From Halalkalibacter oceani (lineage in GTDB: Bacteria; Bacillota; Bacilli; Bacillales; Bacillaceae_D): a DNA stretch of 64,000 bases. Position numbers and translations under genes: made by a program. Positions within the stretch are counted from its first letter, which is position 1, and the number at the start of each line of letters is the position of its first letter. Shown one piece after another: positions 40,324 to 48,885 of this stretch. Location of the stretch: the NCBI RefSeq assembly GCF_023715705.1, contig NZ_JAMBOS010000001.1, forward strand, positions 186,001 through 250,000, read 5' to 3'. The notes beneath the pieces were generated by a model that ran no database searches, was not told the origin of the DNA, and saw only the letters and a program-made list of their open reading frames with translations.

Positions 40324-40356
40324 AGCCCGTTGTGAGTGGGTTTCTCACAACGGGCT
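40324..40356 (-). terminator. hairpin between pyr region and rqcH
   Basis: AGCCCGTTGTGAG (40324-40336) pairs perfectly with CTCACAACGGGCT (40344-40356). It lies downstream of rqcH on the minus strand; only short T-rich sequence (TTTAAAAGA on the minus strand) follows, so termination strength is uncertain. Confidence 0.55.
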
Positions 40357-40417
40357 TGTGACGTGTGAAGCCATTGCCAGTAGGTCCAAAGCTAGTTTTG
40401 TCTCAAGCTTTTTTTCT

Positions 40418-42130
40418 TTATTTCCGCAATGATCGGACGAGATCTTCATCGGGGGTGACGAACAGCGTTGTCTGCTGTTCATAAATGACAAAGCCCGGCT
40501 TGGCCCCGTTCGGCTTTTTGACATGGCGGATGCGCGTATAGTCAACCGGCACAGCGCTTGACTGGCGCGCTTTGCTGAAGTAGGCGGCGACGGTGGCCGC
40601 TTCCTGCAAGGTCCTCTCGTCAGGGTCGGTGCTGCGGATCAGCACGTGAGAGCCGGGGATGTCCTTCGTATGAAGCCAAATCTCATCCTGGCGGCCGAGC
40701 GTGTTGGTCACATAGTCATTTTGCTTGTTGTTCTTGCCGACAAAAAAATCAATTCCGGTGGAAGAGCGGTACTGCTCGACTTGCGGCTTCGTCTCTTTCT
40801 TTTTCTTCTTCGGCGCGTGACGGCGGCGAAGATAGCCCTCCTCCATTAGCTCTTCACGGATTTCCTCAATATCCCGCGGCGCGGCTGATTCAGTTTGCTG
40901 AATGAGCTGATCAAAATAAACGATTTCCTCTTCGGCTTTTTTGATTTGCTCTTCGACGACTTTCAGCGAGTTTTTCGCCTTGTTATAACGCTTGAAGTAG
41001 CTTTGCGCGTTTTGCGAGGCGGTTTTTTGCGGATCGAGCGGAATGATGATCTTGCCCGCATTTTCGTCATAATAGTCAATCACCTCGATCTCCTTCGCAT
41101 GGCGCGGGACGAGGTGGAGATTAGCGGTCAGCAGTTCGCCGAGCTTTTGATAGAGCGTGGCCTGCTCGGCCTGTTTCAGCGTTTTTTCGAGCTTCTTGAT
41201 TTTCTTCTCATTTTTTTGCTTTTCGTTGCGGAGAAAGCGTTCGAGATCATGGGCCTGCTGCTTGACGCGATCGCGCTCGGCCTTGCCGAAATAAAAGCGG
41301 TCGAGCAGTTCACTGACTGTGGCGAAGTGTCTTCTCTCGCCGTCAACATGCTGCAAAGAAAAAGGTGAAAACAGTTCCTTTCCCTGCTTTGTGACGAGCA
41401 TTTCCGGCTGATAACGGTGCTCGCGTGCCATGGAAATGACCTCAAGCACGGCTTGTGGCAACGTGGTTTTATTAACGACAGAGCCGGTGCGGTACAGCAT
41501 TTCAGCAGCGAGCTGCGGGGAAAGGCCGGCAATTTGTTCGACGAGCTGGCGGTCGATTTTCCCGGCGTTGAAATCCATTCGACGTAACAGCTGCTCCTCA
41601 TCCAGTGCAAATGGATCGGCTTTCTCCTGGTTGGGCGGCAGCTTATACGAATGGCCCGGAAGCACGGTCCGGTAGCTGCTTTGAGACAAGCTGATATGCT
41701 TGATGCTGTCCAAAATAAGTCCCGACTCGGCATCAACGAGCGTAATGTTGCTGTGCCGCCCCATAATTTCGACATAGAGCTTTTTGAATGATTCATCGCC
41801 AAGCTCGTCTTTGCTGCGCACGGTGAAAATGATGATCCGTTCCATTTCAAGCTGTTCGATGCTTTCAATCAGACTTCCTTCAAGATGCTTGCGCAGCAGC
41901 ATGCAAAACATCGGCGGTACCGCCGGATTGTCATACTTCTCGGTCGTTACATGAATGCGCGCGAAATTGGCATTGGCCGAAAGCAGGAGCTGGTGATTCT
42001 TTCCTTGGGCGCGAATCGTAAAAAGCAGTTCCGTTTTAAACGGCTGATATATTTTAGAAATTCTTCCTGACGTCAACAAATGGGAGAGCTCGTTTGTGAT
42101 CGCCCTTGTCATAAATCCATCAAATGACAT
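40418..42130 (-). CDS. rqcH: ribosome-associated quality control protein RqcH (NFACT/FbpA family)
   Basis: 570 residues on the minus strand. The N-terminal NFACT-N domain (SFDGFMTRAITNEL at the start) is followed by helix-hairpin-helix and coiled-coil middle regions (about 270-420). The C-terminal NFACT-R domain contains FFVGKNNKQNDYVTN then WLHTKDIPGSHVLIR. RqcH recruits tRNA-Ala to stalled 50S subunits and adds alanine tails to nascent chains for degradation; ylmH (RqcP) is also present here. It is transcribed against its neighbours and divergently from the P-type ATPase gene. Confidence 0.93.
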   Translation of the reverse strand: MSFDGFMTRAITNELSHLLTSGRISKIYQPFKTELLFTIRAQGKNHQLLLSANANFARIHVTTEKYDNPAVPPMFCMLLRKHLEGSLIESIEQLEMERIIIFTVRSKDELGDESFKKLYVEIMGRHSNITLVDAESGLILDSIKHISLSQSSYRTVLPGHSYKLPPNQEKADPFALDEEQLLRRMDFNAGKIDRQLVEQIAGLSPQLAAEMLYRTGSVVNKTTLPQAVLEVISMAREHRYQPEMLVTKQGKELFSPFSLQHVDGERRHFATVSELLDRFYFGKAERDRVKQQAHDLERFLRNEKQKNEKKIKKLEKTLKQAEQATLYQKLGELLTANLHLVPRHAKEIEVIDYYDENAGKIIIPLDPQKTASQNAQSYFKRYNKAKNSLKVVEEQIKKAEEEIVYFDQLIQQTESAAPRDIEEIREELMEEGYLRRRHAPKKKKKETKPQVEQYRSSTGIDFFVGKNNKQNDYVTNTLGRQDEIWLHTKDIPGSHVLIRSTDPDERTLQEAATVAAYFSKARQSSAVPVDYTRIRHVKKPNGAKPGFVIYEQQTTLFVTPDEDLVRSLRK

Positions 42131-42304
42131 GGCTTCTTCATCCTTCCTTATGTAAGCAGCATATAAATTGCGATAATGAATTGCTTATCCGAGTATAGCA
42201 TGTTTTTCAATTTGACTGAATAAGATGGCTTGTATAAGGCCAGCTTCACAACAAAAACAGAAAAAACATGAGCCGTTCTATCATGGGGAAACAGAGGTGT
42301 CGCA

Positions 42305-45037
42305 ATGAAGTGGTATCAAATGCCGGAAAATGACGTACTGCACACATTACAAGTGGATAAGCATGACGGGCTGTCAGAGCAGGAGGTGAAGAAGCGGCTT
42401 CGCACATATGGCGGAAACAAGCTGGAGGAAAAGGAACGCCCTTCGGCGCTATTCGTCTTTTTCGGCCAGTTTAAAGACTTTATGGTCCTTGTCCTGCTGG
42501 CGGCCACCTTGATCTCAGGCTTGCTGGGCGAGTATATCGACGCTTTGACGATTATGGTGATCGTCCTCTTAAATGGGATTTTGGGCTTCGTTCAGGAGCG
42601 CAAGGCGGAAAAATCGCTCGATGCGTTGAAGGAGCTGTCAGCGCCGCAAATGACGGTGCTGAGAAACGGGAGCTGGGTCAAGGTGCTCTCCACCCAGGTT
42701 GTCCCGGGAGATCTCGTCAAGCTGACGAGCGGGGACCGGATTGGAGCCGATCTTCGGCTGCTTGAGACAAGCGGTCTGCGGATTGAAGAGTCTTCTTTGA
42801 CAGGCGAATCTGTTCCTGTCTATAAAACGGAGCAGTTGCTCGTGCCGGACAATGTTGAAATAGCCGATCAAAGTAACATGGCTTTTATGGGAACGCTTGT
42901 AACACAGGGGAGTGGAATCGGGGTCATTGTCGCGACCGGAATGAAGACAGAAATGGGGAAAATCGCTCATTTGCTGCAGGAAACGACGACGCTTGTCACG
43001 CCTTTGCAGCGGCGGCTTGAACAATTGGGCAAAATTTTAATCGCCGTCGCGCTCGTGCTGACCGCTTTAGTCGTCCTGATCGGAGTGGTTCAGGGTCACG
43101 CGCTTTATACGATGATTTTAGCGGGTGTCTCGCTTGCTGTTGCGGCAATTCCGGAAGGCCTGCCGGCGATCGTCACCGTCGCCCTGGCGCTCGGCGTGCA
43201 GCGGATGATTAAACGCAAGGCGATTGTCCGAAAGCTCCCGGCTGTTGAGACGCTCGGCTGTGCGTCGGTGATCTGCTCAGATAAGACAGGCACCTTAACG
43301 CAAAATAAAATGACCGTCACCCATCTGTGGGTCGGTGGCGCCGCATGGGAAGTGACGGGCGGCGGCTATGAGCCTGAAGGGAAGTTTTTTAAGCATGGCA
43401 AGCAGGCTGATCCTCAGCAGAGCCGCAGGCTTCAGCAGCTGCTGAGCTACGGCTGGCTGTGCAACAACGCCACTCTTGAGCTGCGGACAGAAAAGCAGGG
43501 TCTGCTGCGCAGGCAGAAGCAGGAATACGTGCTTGACGGTGATCCGACAGAAGGGGCGCTCGTTGTCGCGGCGATGAAGGCCGGCTACGAAAAAGAGGAG
43601 CTTTCGCAGCATTTTTCACGCGAAAAGGAATTTCCGTTTGATTCGACGAGAAAGATGATGTCGGTCATTGTGAAGGGGCGTAACGGGCGGCGTTACGTGA
43701 TAACGAAGGGGGCTCCCGATGTCGTGCTTACCCAATGCAGGAGCCTCGTCTACGGGACGGCCGAGGAGCCGCTAACCGCAGCGAGGAAAAATGAAGTCGG
43801 CCAGGTTGTGAATCAGATGGCGGGACAGGCGCTGCGGACGATTGCGATCGCCTATCGCCCGCTCGACCAGGCCGAGGATTGCCGCCAGGCATTTGAGGCG
43901 GAGCGCGGCTTAATCTTCATCGGCTTGCAGGGAATGATTGATCCGCCGCGACCGGAGGTGAAAGACGCGATTAGGGAGTGCCGCCAAGCCGGGATTAAAA
44001 CGGTGATGATCACCGGGGACCATAAAGGCACGGCGGCGGCGATCGCCGGGCAGCTCGGGATTTTAACAGCGGGCGGTAAGGTGCTTGATGGCGCAACGCT
44101 ATCCAAGTGGAGCGTCGCCGAGCTGGAGCAGGTCGTTGACGATGTCGCGGTTTACGCACGTGTGTCGCCCGAGCATAAATTGAAAATCGTCAAGGCGCTG
44201 CAGGCGAAGGGTCATATTGTCGCCATGACGGGTGACGGGGTTAATGATGCCCCGGCGATCAAAGCGGCAAACATCGGCATTGCTATGGGAATCACTGGTA
44301 CGGATGTCGCGAAGGAAGCCTCCTCGCTCATTTTAAGTGATGATAATTTTGCGACGATTAAAGCGGCGATTAAGGAAGGACGGAACATTTACGAGAACAT
44401 CCGCAAATTTATCCGTTATATGATGGCGTCCAATGTTGGAGAAATTCTGGTGATGCTCTTTGCGATGATGCTCGGAATGCCGCTGCCGTTAGTGGCGATT
44501 CAGATTCTCTGGATCAATCTCGTCACGGACGGGCTGCCGGCGATGGCGCTCGGAATGGATCAGGCTGAAGGAGATGTGATGAAGCGTCCGCCGAGAAGCC
44601 CGACGGAGGGAGTGTTTGCCCGCGGCCTGACGTGGAAGATTTTAAGCCGTGGCTTTATGATCGGCGTCGTGACGCTCGTCTCCTTCTCGCTGACGCTTGC
44701 GGCCCATCCGGACGAGCTGATTCGCGCGCAAACGGTCGCCTTCGTCACGCTTGTGATGGCGCAATTGATTCATGTATTCGATTGCCGCAGCGAGTATTCA
44801 ATCTATCATCGCAATCTTTTTGAAAACCGCTACCTGGTCGGGGCAGTGCTGATATCGACATTGCTGATGCTCGCTGTCATTTATTATCCGCCACTGCAGA
44901 TGATTTTCCATACGGTCGCTCTGACAGAGCGTGAATGGCTGCTCGTTCTGGCAATGGCTTCGATTCCAACCGTCGTCCTCGGCGGCTTTCAGTTCATGCA
45001 AAGAAGCAAGGTGACTAAAAAACGTTCTTTTTCGTAA
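42305..45037 (+). CDS. yloB: P-type Ca2+-transporting ATPase (YloB type)
   Basis: 910-residue P-type ATPase of the SERCA-like IIA group. A cation-ATPase N-terminal domain is followed by the actuator with [12 protein letters not shown], the [15 protein letters not shown] membrane motif, and phosphorylation motif [13 protein letters not shown] (Asp near 326). The nucleotide domain has [12 protein letters not shown], the hinge is [21 protein letters not shown], and a C-terminal bundle of about six helices follows. B. subtilis YloB pumps calcium, notably during spore formation. It is monocistronic, ending near a 15-bp hairpin. Confidence 0.92.
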   Translation: MKWYQMPENDVLHTLQVDKHDGLSEQEVKKRLRTYGGNKLEEKERPSALFVFFGQFKDFMVLVLLAATLISGLLGEYIDALTIMVIVLLNGILGFVQERKAEKSLDALKELSAPQMTVLRNGSWVKVLSTQVVPGDLVKLTSGDRIGADLRLLETSGLRIEESSLTGESVPVYKTEQLLVPDNVEIADQSNMAFMGTLVTQGSGIGVIVATGMKTEMGKIAHLLQETTTLVTPLQRRLEQLGKILIAVALVLTALVVLIGVVQGHALYTMILAGVSLAVAAIPEGLPAIVTVALALGVQRMIKRKAIVRKLPAVETLGCASVICSDKTGTLTQNKMTVTHLWVGGAAWEVTGGGYEPEGKFFKHGKQADPQQSRRLQQLLSYGWLCNNATLELRTEKQGLLRRQKQEYVLDGDPTEGALVVAAMKAGYEKEELSQHFSREKEFPFDSTRKMMSVIVKGRNGRRYVITKGAPDVVLTQCRSLVYGTAEEPLTAARKNEVGQVVNQMAGQALRTIAIAYRPLDQAEDCRQAFEAERGLIFIGLQGMIDPPRPEVKDAIRECRQAGIKTVMITGDHKGTAAAIAGQLGILTAGGKVLDGATLSKWSVAELEQVVDDVAVYARVSPEHKLKIVKALQAKGHIVAMTGDGVNDAPAIKAANIGIAMGITGTDVAKEASSLILSDDNFATIKAAIKEGRNIYENIRKFIRYMMASNVGEILVMLFAMMLGMPLPLVAIQILWINLVTDGLPAMALGMDQAEGDVMKRPPRSPTEGVFARGLTWKILSRGFMIGVVTLVSFSLTLAAHPDELIRAQTVAFVTLVMAQLIHVFDCRSEYSIYHRNLFENRYLVGAVLISTLLMLAVIYYPPLQMIFHTVALTEREWLLVLAMASIPTVVLGGFQFMQRSKVTKKRSFS

Positions 45038-45068
45038 CGCGAAGAAGAGAAATGGCTACGCTACGAAA

Positions 45069-45109
45069 AAGCTGCTGAAAAAGTGAAAAACGTCCTTTTT
45101 CAGCAGCTT
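45069..45109 (+). terminator. 15-bp hairpin after yloB
   Basis: AAGCTGCTGAAAAAG (45069-45083) pairs perfectly with CTTTTTCAGCAGCTT (45095-45109). No T run follows on the plus strand, while TTTTT follows on the minus strand, so as a terminator it is better oriented for minus-strand transcripts. The remaining spacer to 45311 shows nothing else. Confidence 0.5.
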
Positions 45110-45311
45110 CCACACCGAACTTTAAAAGATCATGACGGTTACGCACACTGCTTCTTGGGGGAGAAAAAAGGGAAAGCCAACCTTTTTTCATCCTCTTTTT
45201 GCTTTTCGAGCAGAAGGATTTATCCGACTGGCGCAATATGGTAAACTCCTTGTAGGATGAGCCAGCTCTTTACCACTTGTTCAAAAAAAATACAGCTGTG
45301 GATGTGATAAT

Positions 45312-46196
45312 GTGAAAAGTATGACAGGCTATGGCACTGCCTCGGTCAAAACGAGCTTCGGTACAGTGACGGTGGAGCTGAAAGCGGTGAATCAGCGTTT
45401 TCAGGAATGTCATATTCGTCTGCCCCACTACTTGCTGAAATGTGAAGAAGCGATTCGGAAGCAGGTGAAAAAGCAGATTTTGCGAGGGAAAGTCGATCTT
45501 TTTGTGGCGGTTGAGGACGATGCAAGCAGCCTAAAGAAGCTGACCGTAGATACCGCGCTTCTTGATCAGTATATCGAAGCGGCGAATTTGATTGCCGACA
45601 GGCTCCCTCACAGCGAACCGGCGCGACTCGATGCCCAATCCCTGCTCTTACAGACGGAGATCGCCACTGTGACTCTTGATACGGGTGAGCAGGCCGAGGA
45701 AATGGAGAACGCGATCCTGGAGGCTGTGGCGCTCGCCCTGGCGTCTTTAAATGAAATGCGGCTGCAGGAAGGAGAGCATCTCTTCCAAGATATTACGGAA
45801 TCGCTGTGGCAGCTTGCCGGTCTTTGTGATCTGGTGGAACGCCAGGCGGCAAAAATGGTAGGCGACTATCAGGAAAAAATCAAGACCCGTTTGCAGGAGT
45901 ATTTAAAAGAGGTCGAGCTCGATCAGGATCGCCTGTTGACCGAGGTTGGCTTGCTGGCTGATAAAGCGGATATCCGCGAGGAAATTGTCAGACTGCGTTC
46001 GCATCTTTCCCAGTTTGACCATTACTGTCAGCTTGATGAGGCCGTCGGCAGACGTCTCGATTTTCTCGTCCAGGAAATGAACCGCGAAGTGAATACGATC
46101 GGTTCCAAAGCGCTTGACACGCAAATCAGGCAGCATGTTGTAGAAATGAAAGGCTTTATTGAGAAAATCAAAGAGCAGGTGCAAAATATTGAATAG
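45312..46196 (+). CDS. yloC: YicC/YloC-family endoribonuclease
   Basis: 294 residues with the conserved start SMTGYGTASV, then ELKAVNQRFQECHIRLP. The C-terminal DUF1732 block reads VNTIGSKALDTQIRQHVVEMKGFIEKIKEQVQNIE. The family has been shown to be an endoribonuclease and to affect sRNA decay in E. coli. GTG 45312 gives MKSMTGYG, the usual family beginning, but its ribosome site is weak (GTGGATGTGAT). It lies upstream of remA, gmk and rpoZ as in Bacillus. Confidence 0.87.
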   Translation: MKSMTGYGTASVKTSFGTVTVELKAVNQRFQECHIRLPHYLLKCEEAIRKQVKKQILRGKVDLFVAVEDDASSLKKLTVDTALLDQYIEAANLIADRLPHSEPARLDAQSLLLQTEIATVTLDTGEQAEEMENAILEAVALALASLNEMRLQEGEHLFQDITESLWQLAGLCDLVERQAAKMVGDYQEKIKTRLQEYLKEVELDQDRLLTEVGLLADKADIREEIVRLRSHLSQFDHYCQLDEAVGRRLDFLVQEMNREVNTIGSKALDTQIRQHVVEMKGFIEKIKEQVQNIE

Positions 46197-46290
46197 ACGC
46201 TAGAATTCGAACGAATTTTCGTATATAGTAAGATTAGTTTGGATAATACTGTTGAGAGTGTTGCTGCTCTCTGAAGTGGAGGGTATACCC

Positions 46291-46554
46291 ATGAATATTA
46301 AATTAATTAACATCGGTTTTGGAAATATCGTTTCGGCCAACCGGATTATTTCAATAGTCAGCCCAGAGTCAGCACCGATTAAACGAATTATTCAAGATGC
46401 GAGAGACCGCAATATGCTGATTGATGCGACTTACGGCAGACGGACAAGAGCGGTGATTATCGCCGACAGCGACCATGTTATTTTAAGTGCGGTACAGCCG
46501 GAAACCGTTGCTCAGCGCCTGACTACGAAGGAAGACGGGGCAGAAGAGGCCTGA
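46291..46554 (+). CDS. remA: extracellular matrix regulator RemA (DUF370)
   Basis: 87-residue DNA-binding protein with the conserved core [27 protein letters not shown] and [18 protein letters not shown]. In B. subtilis RemA activates matrix and osmoprotection operons by forming DNA-wrapping oligomers. ATG 46291 follows GTGGAGGGTATACCC; the in-frame ORF extends upstream without a ribosome site. Confidence 0.92.
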   Translation: MNIKLINIGFGNIVSANRIISIVSPESAPIKRIIQDARDRNMLIDATYGRRTRAVIIADSDHVILSAVQPETVAQRLTTKEDGAEEA

Positions 46555-46635
46555 GCGCATTGATTCGCTAATCAGCGTTTCTTTTGCTAGAATACATATT
46601 TAGATAGAGCGTGAAGGATGGTGTAGGAGGTTCCC

Positions 46636-47250
46636 ATGAAGAAGGAGAAAGGTCTATTACTAGTATTATCGGGACCGGCAGGAGTTGGCAAAGGGACTGT
46701 CTGTGGGGCGTTGCGTCAAGAAAAAACAGCGATTCAGTATTCAGTATCGGCTACGACGAGAGCTCCCCGTGCCGGAGAAGTCGATGGAATCAATTATTTT
46801 TTCAAGACAAGGGAGCAGTTTGAAAAAATGATTGAGCAGGATGAATTGCTTGAATGGGCGGAATATGTCGGCAATTATTATGGTACGCCGATCGAATATG
46901 TCAGAGAAACGATTAACAAAGGGCATGATATTATTCTGGAGATTGAAGTGCAAGGTGCCTTGAAGGTAAAGGAACGCTTCCCGGAAGGCGTCTTTATTTT
47001 CTTAATGCCGCCGAGCCTGGCCGAGCTTCGCAATCGTATTGTTGGACGAGGAACGGAGACGGAGGATATCATCAATAAAAGAATGACCGTGGCGCGCGAA
47101 GAAATTGAGATGATGGAGAAATATGATTACGTCGTCGAGAATGATGAAGTTAATCTGGCGGTTGACCGCATTAAGGCGATTGTCACGGCCGAGCATTGCA
47201 AGCGGGAACGCTTAATCGAAAAATATAAACAACTTGTGGAGGTTGACTAA
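46636..47250 (+). CDS. gmk: guanylate kinase
   Basis: 204 residues. P-loop [10 protein letters not shown] (about 11-20), the GMP-binding block [21 protein letters not shown], and EVQGALKV are visible. It phosphorylates GMP to GDP and is a target of (p)ppGpp in Firmicutes. The ATG follows GTAGGAGGTTCCC, and a TGCTAGAAT extended -10-like element lies at 46585-46593. rpoZ follows with no gap. Confidence 0.96.
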   Translation: MKKEKGLLLVLSGPAGVGKGTVCGALRQEKTAIQYSVSATTRAPRAGEVDGINYFFKTREQFEKMIEQDELLEWAEYVGNYYGTPIEYVRETINKGHDIILEIEVQGALKVKERFPEGVFIFLMPPSLAELRNRIVGRGTETEDIINKRMTVAREEIEMMEKYDYVVENDEVNLAVDRIKAIVTAEHCKRERLIEKYKQLVEVD

Positions 47251-47469
47251 ATGCTATACCCTTCAATTGATTCATTACTATCAAAGCTTGACTCAAAATA
47301 TACGTTGGTGACTGTATCCTCAAGACGGGCACGTGAAATTCGCGAAAATGCCGCACGCGGACCGATGATCGAACGTCCGGTTTCTCATAAGCCGGTCGGC
47401 GTAGCGCTCGAGGAAATTGTCGGCGATCACTTAAAGTATGAAAGAATATCAGCAAACGACAACGAATAG
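47251..47469 (+). CDS. rpoZ: RNA polymerase omega subunit
   Basis: 72 residues: [20 protein letters not shown] followed by [12 protein letters not shown], the omega core that clamps the beta-prime C-terminus, and [15 protein letters not shown]. The ATG directly follows the gmk stop, with GTGGAGGTTGACTAA as ribosome site. A terminator lies about 110 bases downstream. Confidence 0.95.
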   Translation: MLYPSIDSLLSKLDSKYTLVTVSSRRAREIRENAARGPMIERPVSHKPVGVALEEIVGDHLKYERISANDNE

Positions 47470-47579
47470 CAGTCCGCGTCCGATTGTCTACCTGCAACGT
47501 TTTGCCGCTTGGACGTTCATCGAAGCGGATCGCCGGAAGCCTTGATGATGCTAGACTCGCAGGCTTTATGCGCTGATTT

Positions 47580-47632
47580 GAGGTTGTCTCAGAGGGTATC
47601 ATATAACCTGTTGAGACAGCCTCTTCTTTTTC
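47580..47632 (+). terminator. gmk-rpoZ terminator
   Basis: GAGGTTGTCTCA (47580-47591) pairs with TGAGACAGCCTC (47612-47623), 12 bp with one GU, followed by TTCTTTTTCTT. The arms again resemble the GGCTG hairpin family. Confidence 0.75.
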
Positions 47633-47670
47633 TTGACTAGAGGAAGATAAGGAAAGTAGGGGGAAATGCT

Positions 47671-48885
47671 ATGCTTAAAGGGAAAAAGATAGTACTTGCG
47701 GTAAGTGGAGGAATTGCCGCTTTTAAGGCAGCTGCGCTGACGAGCAAGCTCGTTCAGGCGGGTGCCGAGGTGAAGGTAATGATGACGAAATCCGCTCAGG
47801 AATTCGTCACGCCATTAACCTTTCAGGCTCTGTCACGTCAGCCGGTTTATCTTGATACGTTTCAGGAACCAGATCCGGAAAAAATCGCTCACATCGACAT
47901 TGCTGATTGGGCCGATGTCGTTGTGATCGCGCCGGCAACGGCCAATGTGATCGCTAAGCTGGCCCAGGGGCTCGCCGATGATATCGTGACGACAACCTTA
48001 CTGGCAACGAAGGCTCCTGTTTATCTCGCACCGGCGATGAATGTCAATATGTATGAGCACCCGGCTGTGAGACGCAATTTGGAAACGCTGCAAAAGGACG
48101 GGTATCGTCTCATTGAAGGCGAAGCCGGCTATTTGGCCTGTGGCTGGACAGGCCGCGGCAGAATGGCGGAGCCGGATGTTTTTCTCGAAGTACTCGACAA
48201 CCATTTTGCGATGCTCGAACAACCGCGCCTTAAAGGAAAGAAAGTGCTGGTCACTGCCGGTCCAACGCAGGAAAAAATTGATCCGGTCCGTTATTTTACG
48301 AACCATTCCTCAGGGAAAATGGGCTATGCGATTGCCGAACAAGCGCAGCGGGAAGGTGCTGATGTCGTATTAATATCGGGTCCAACGACGCTTCCTTGTC
48401 CAAAGGGCGTTAAACGGGTGGCGGTTGAAACGGCGCAGGAGATGTATGAGGCGGTCATCGACCGGTTTGCCGATGCCGATATCGTTATTAAAACCGCGGC
48501 CGTAGCTGATTACCGGCCGAAGGAAGTATTTACAGAGAAGCGCAAAAAGCAGCCCGGTCAATGGGCGATTGAAATGGAGCGGACGATCGATATCCTGAAA
48601 ACATTGGGAGAGCAAAAACACTCTCAGCTGCTCGTCGGCTTCGCCGCTGAATCGGAAAAGGTTGAGCAGTATGCGGCCAAGAAGTTGGAGTCGAAAAACC
48701 TTGATCTGATTGTCGCCAATGATATTTCTGCCAGCGGAGCGGGCTTTAAGGGAGATACGAATATTATAACGATTCTTACCCGTGACGGCGAAACGAAGCA
48801 ATATCCGCTGCTGTCGAAGCAGGAAGCAGCCCGGCGGATTTTCGATGAACTGCTTGACTACATGAAAAGGCAAGCGCGGTCATGA
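47671..48885 (+). CDS. coaBC: bifunctional phosphopantothenoylcysteine decarboxylase / phosphopantothenate-cysteine ligase
   Basis: 404 residues. The N-terminal flavoprotein CoaC domain (about 1-185) has VSGGIAAFKAAALTSKL, HIDIADWADVVVIAPATANV and PAMNVNMYEHPAV. The C-terminal CoaB domain (about 190-400) has VTAGPTQEKIDPVRYFTNHSSG and VKTAAVADYRP-type sequence. It carries out two steps of coenzyme A synthesis. The ATG follows TAGGGGGAAATGCT. Its stop overlaps priA (ATGA). Confidence 0.96.
   Translation: MLKGKKIVLAVSGGIAAFKAAALTSKLVQAGAEVKVMMTKSAQEFVTPLTFQALSRQPVYLDTFQEPDPEKIAHIDIADWADVVVIAPATANVIAKLAQGLADDIVTTTLLATKAPVYLAPAMNVNMYEHPAVRRNLETLQKDGYRLIEGEAGYLACGWTGRGRMAEPDVFLEVLDNHFAMLEQPRLKGKKVLVTAGPTQEKIDPVRYFTNHSSGKMGYAIAEQAQREGADVVLISGPTTLPCPKGVKRVAVETAQEMYEAVIDRFADADIVIKTAAVADYRPKEVFTEKRKKQPGQWAIEMERTIDILKTLGEQKHSQLLVGFAAESEKVEQYAAKKLESKNLDLIVANDISASGAGFKGDTNIITILTRDGETKQYPLLSKQEAARRIFDELLDYMKRQARS

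Noticed and set aside
46560-46593. Canonical -35/-10 promoter for gmk (TTGATT and TAGAAT)
   Set aside because: The two hexamers are 22 bases apart. Only the extended -10 TGCTAGAAT is plausible, so no separate promoter feature is listed.
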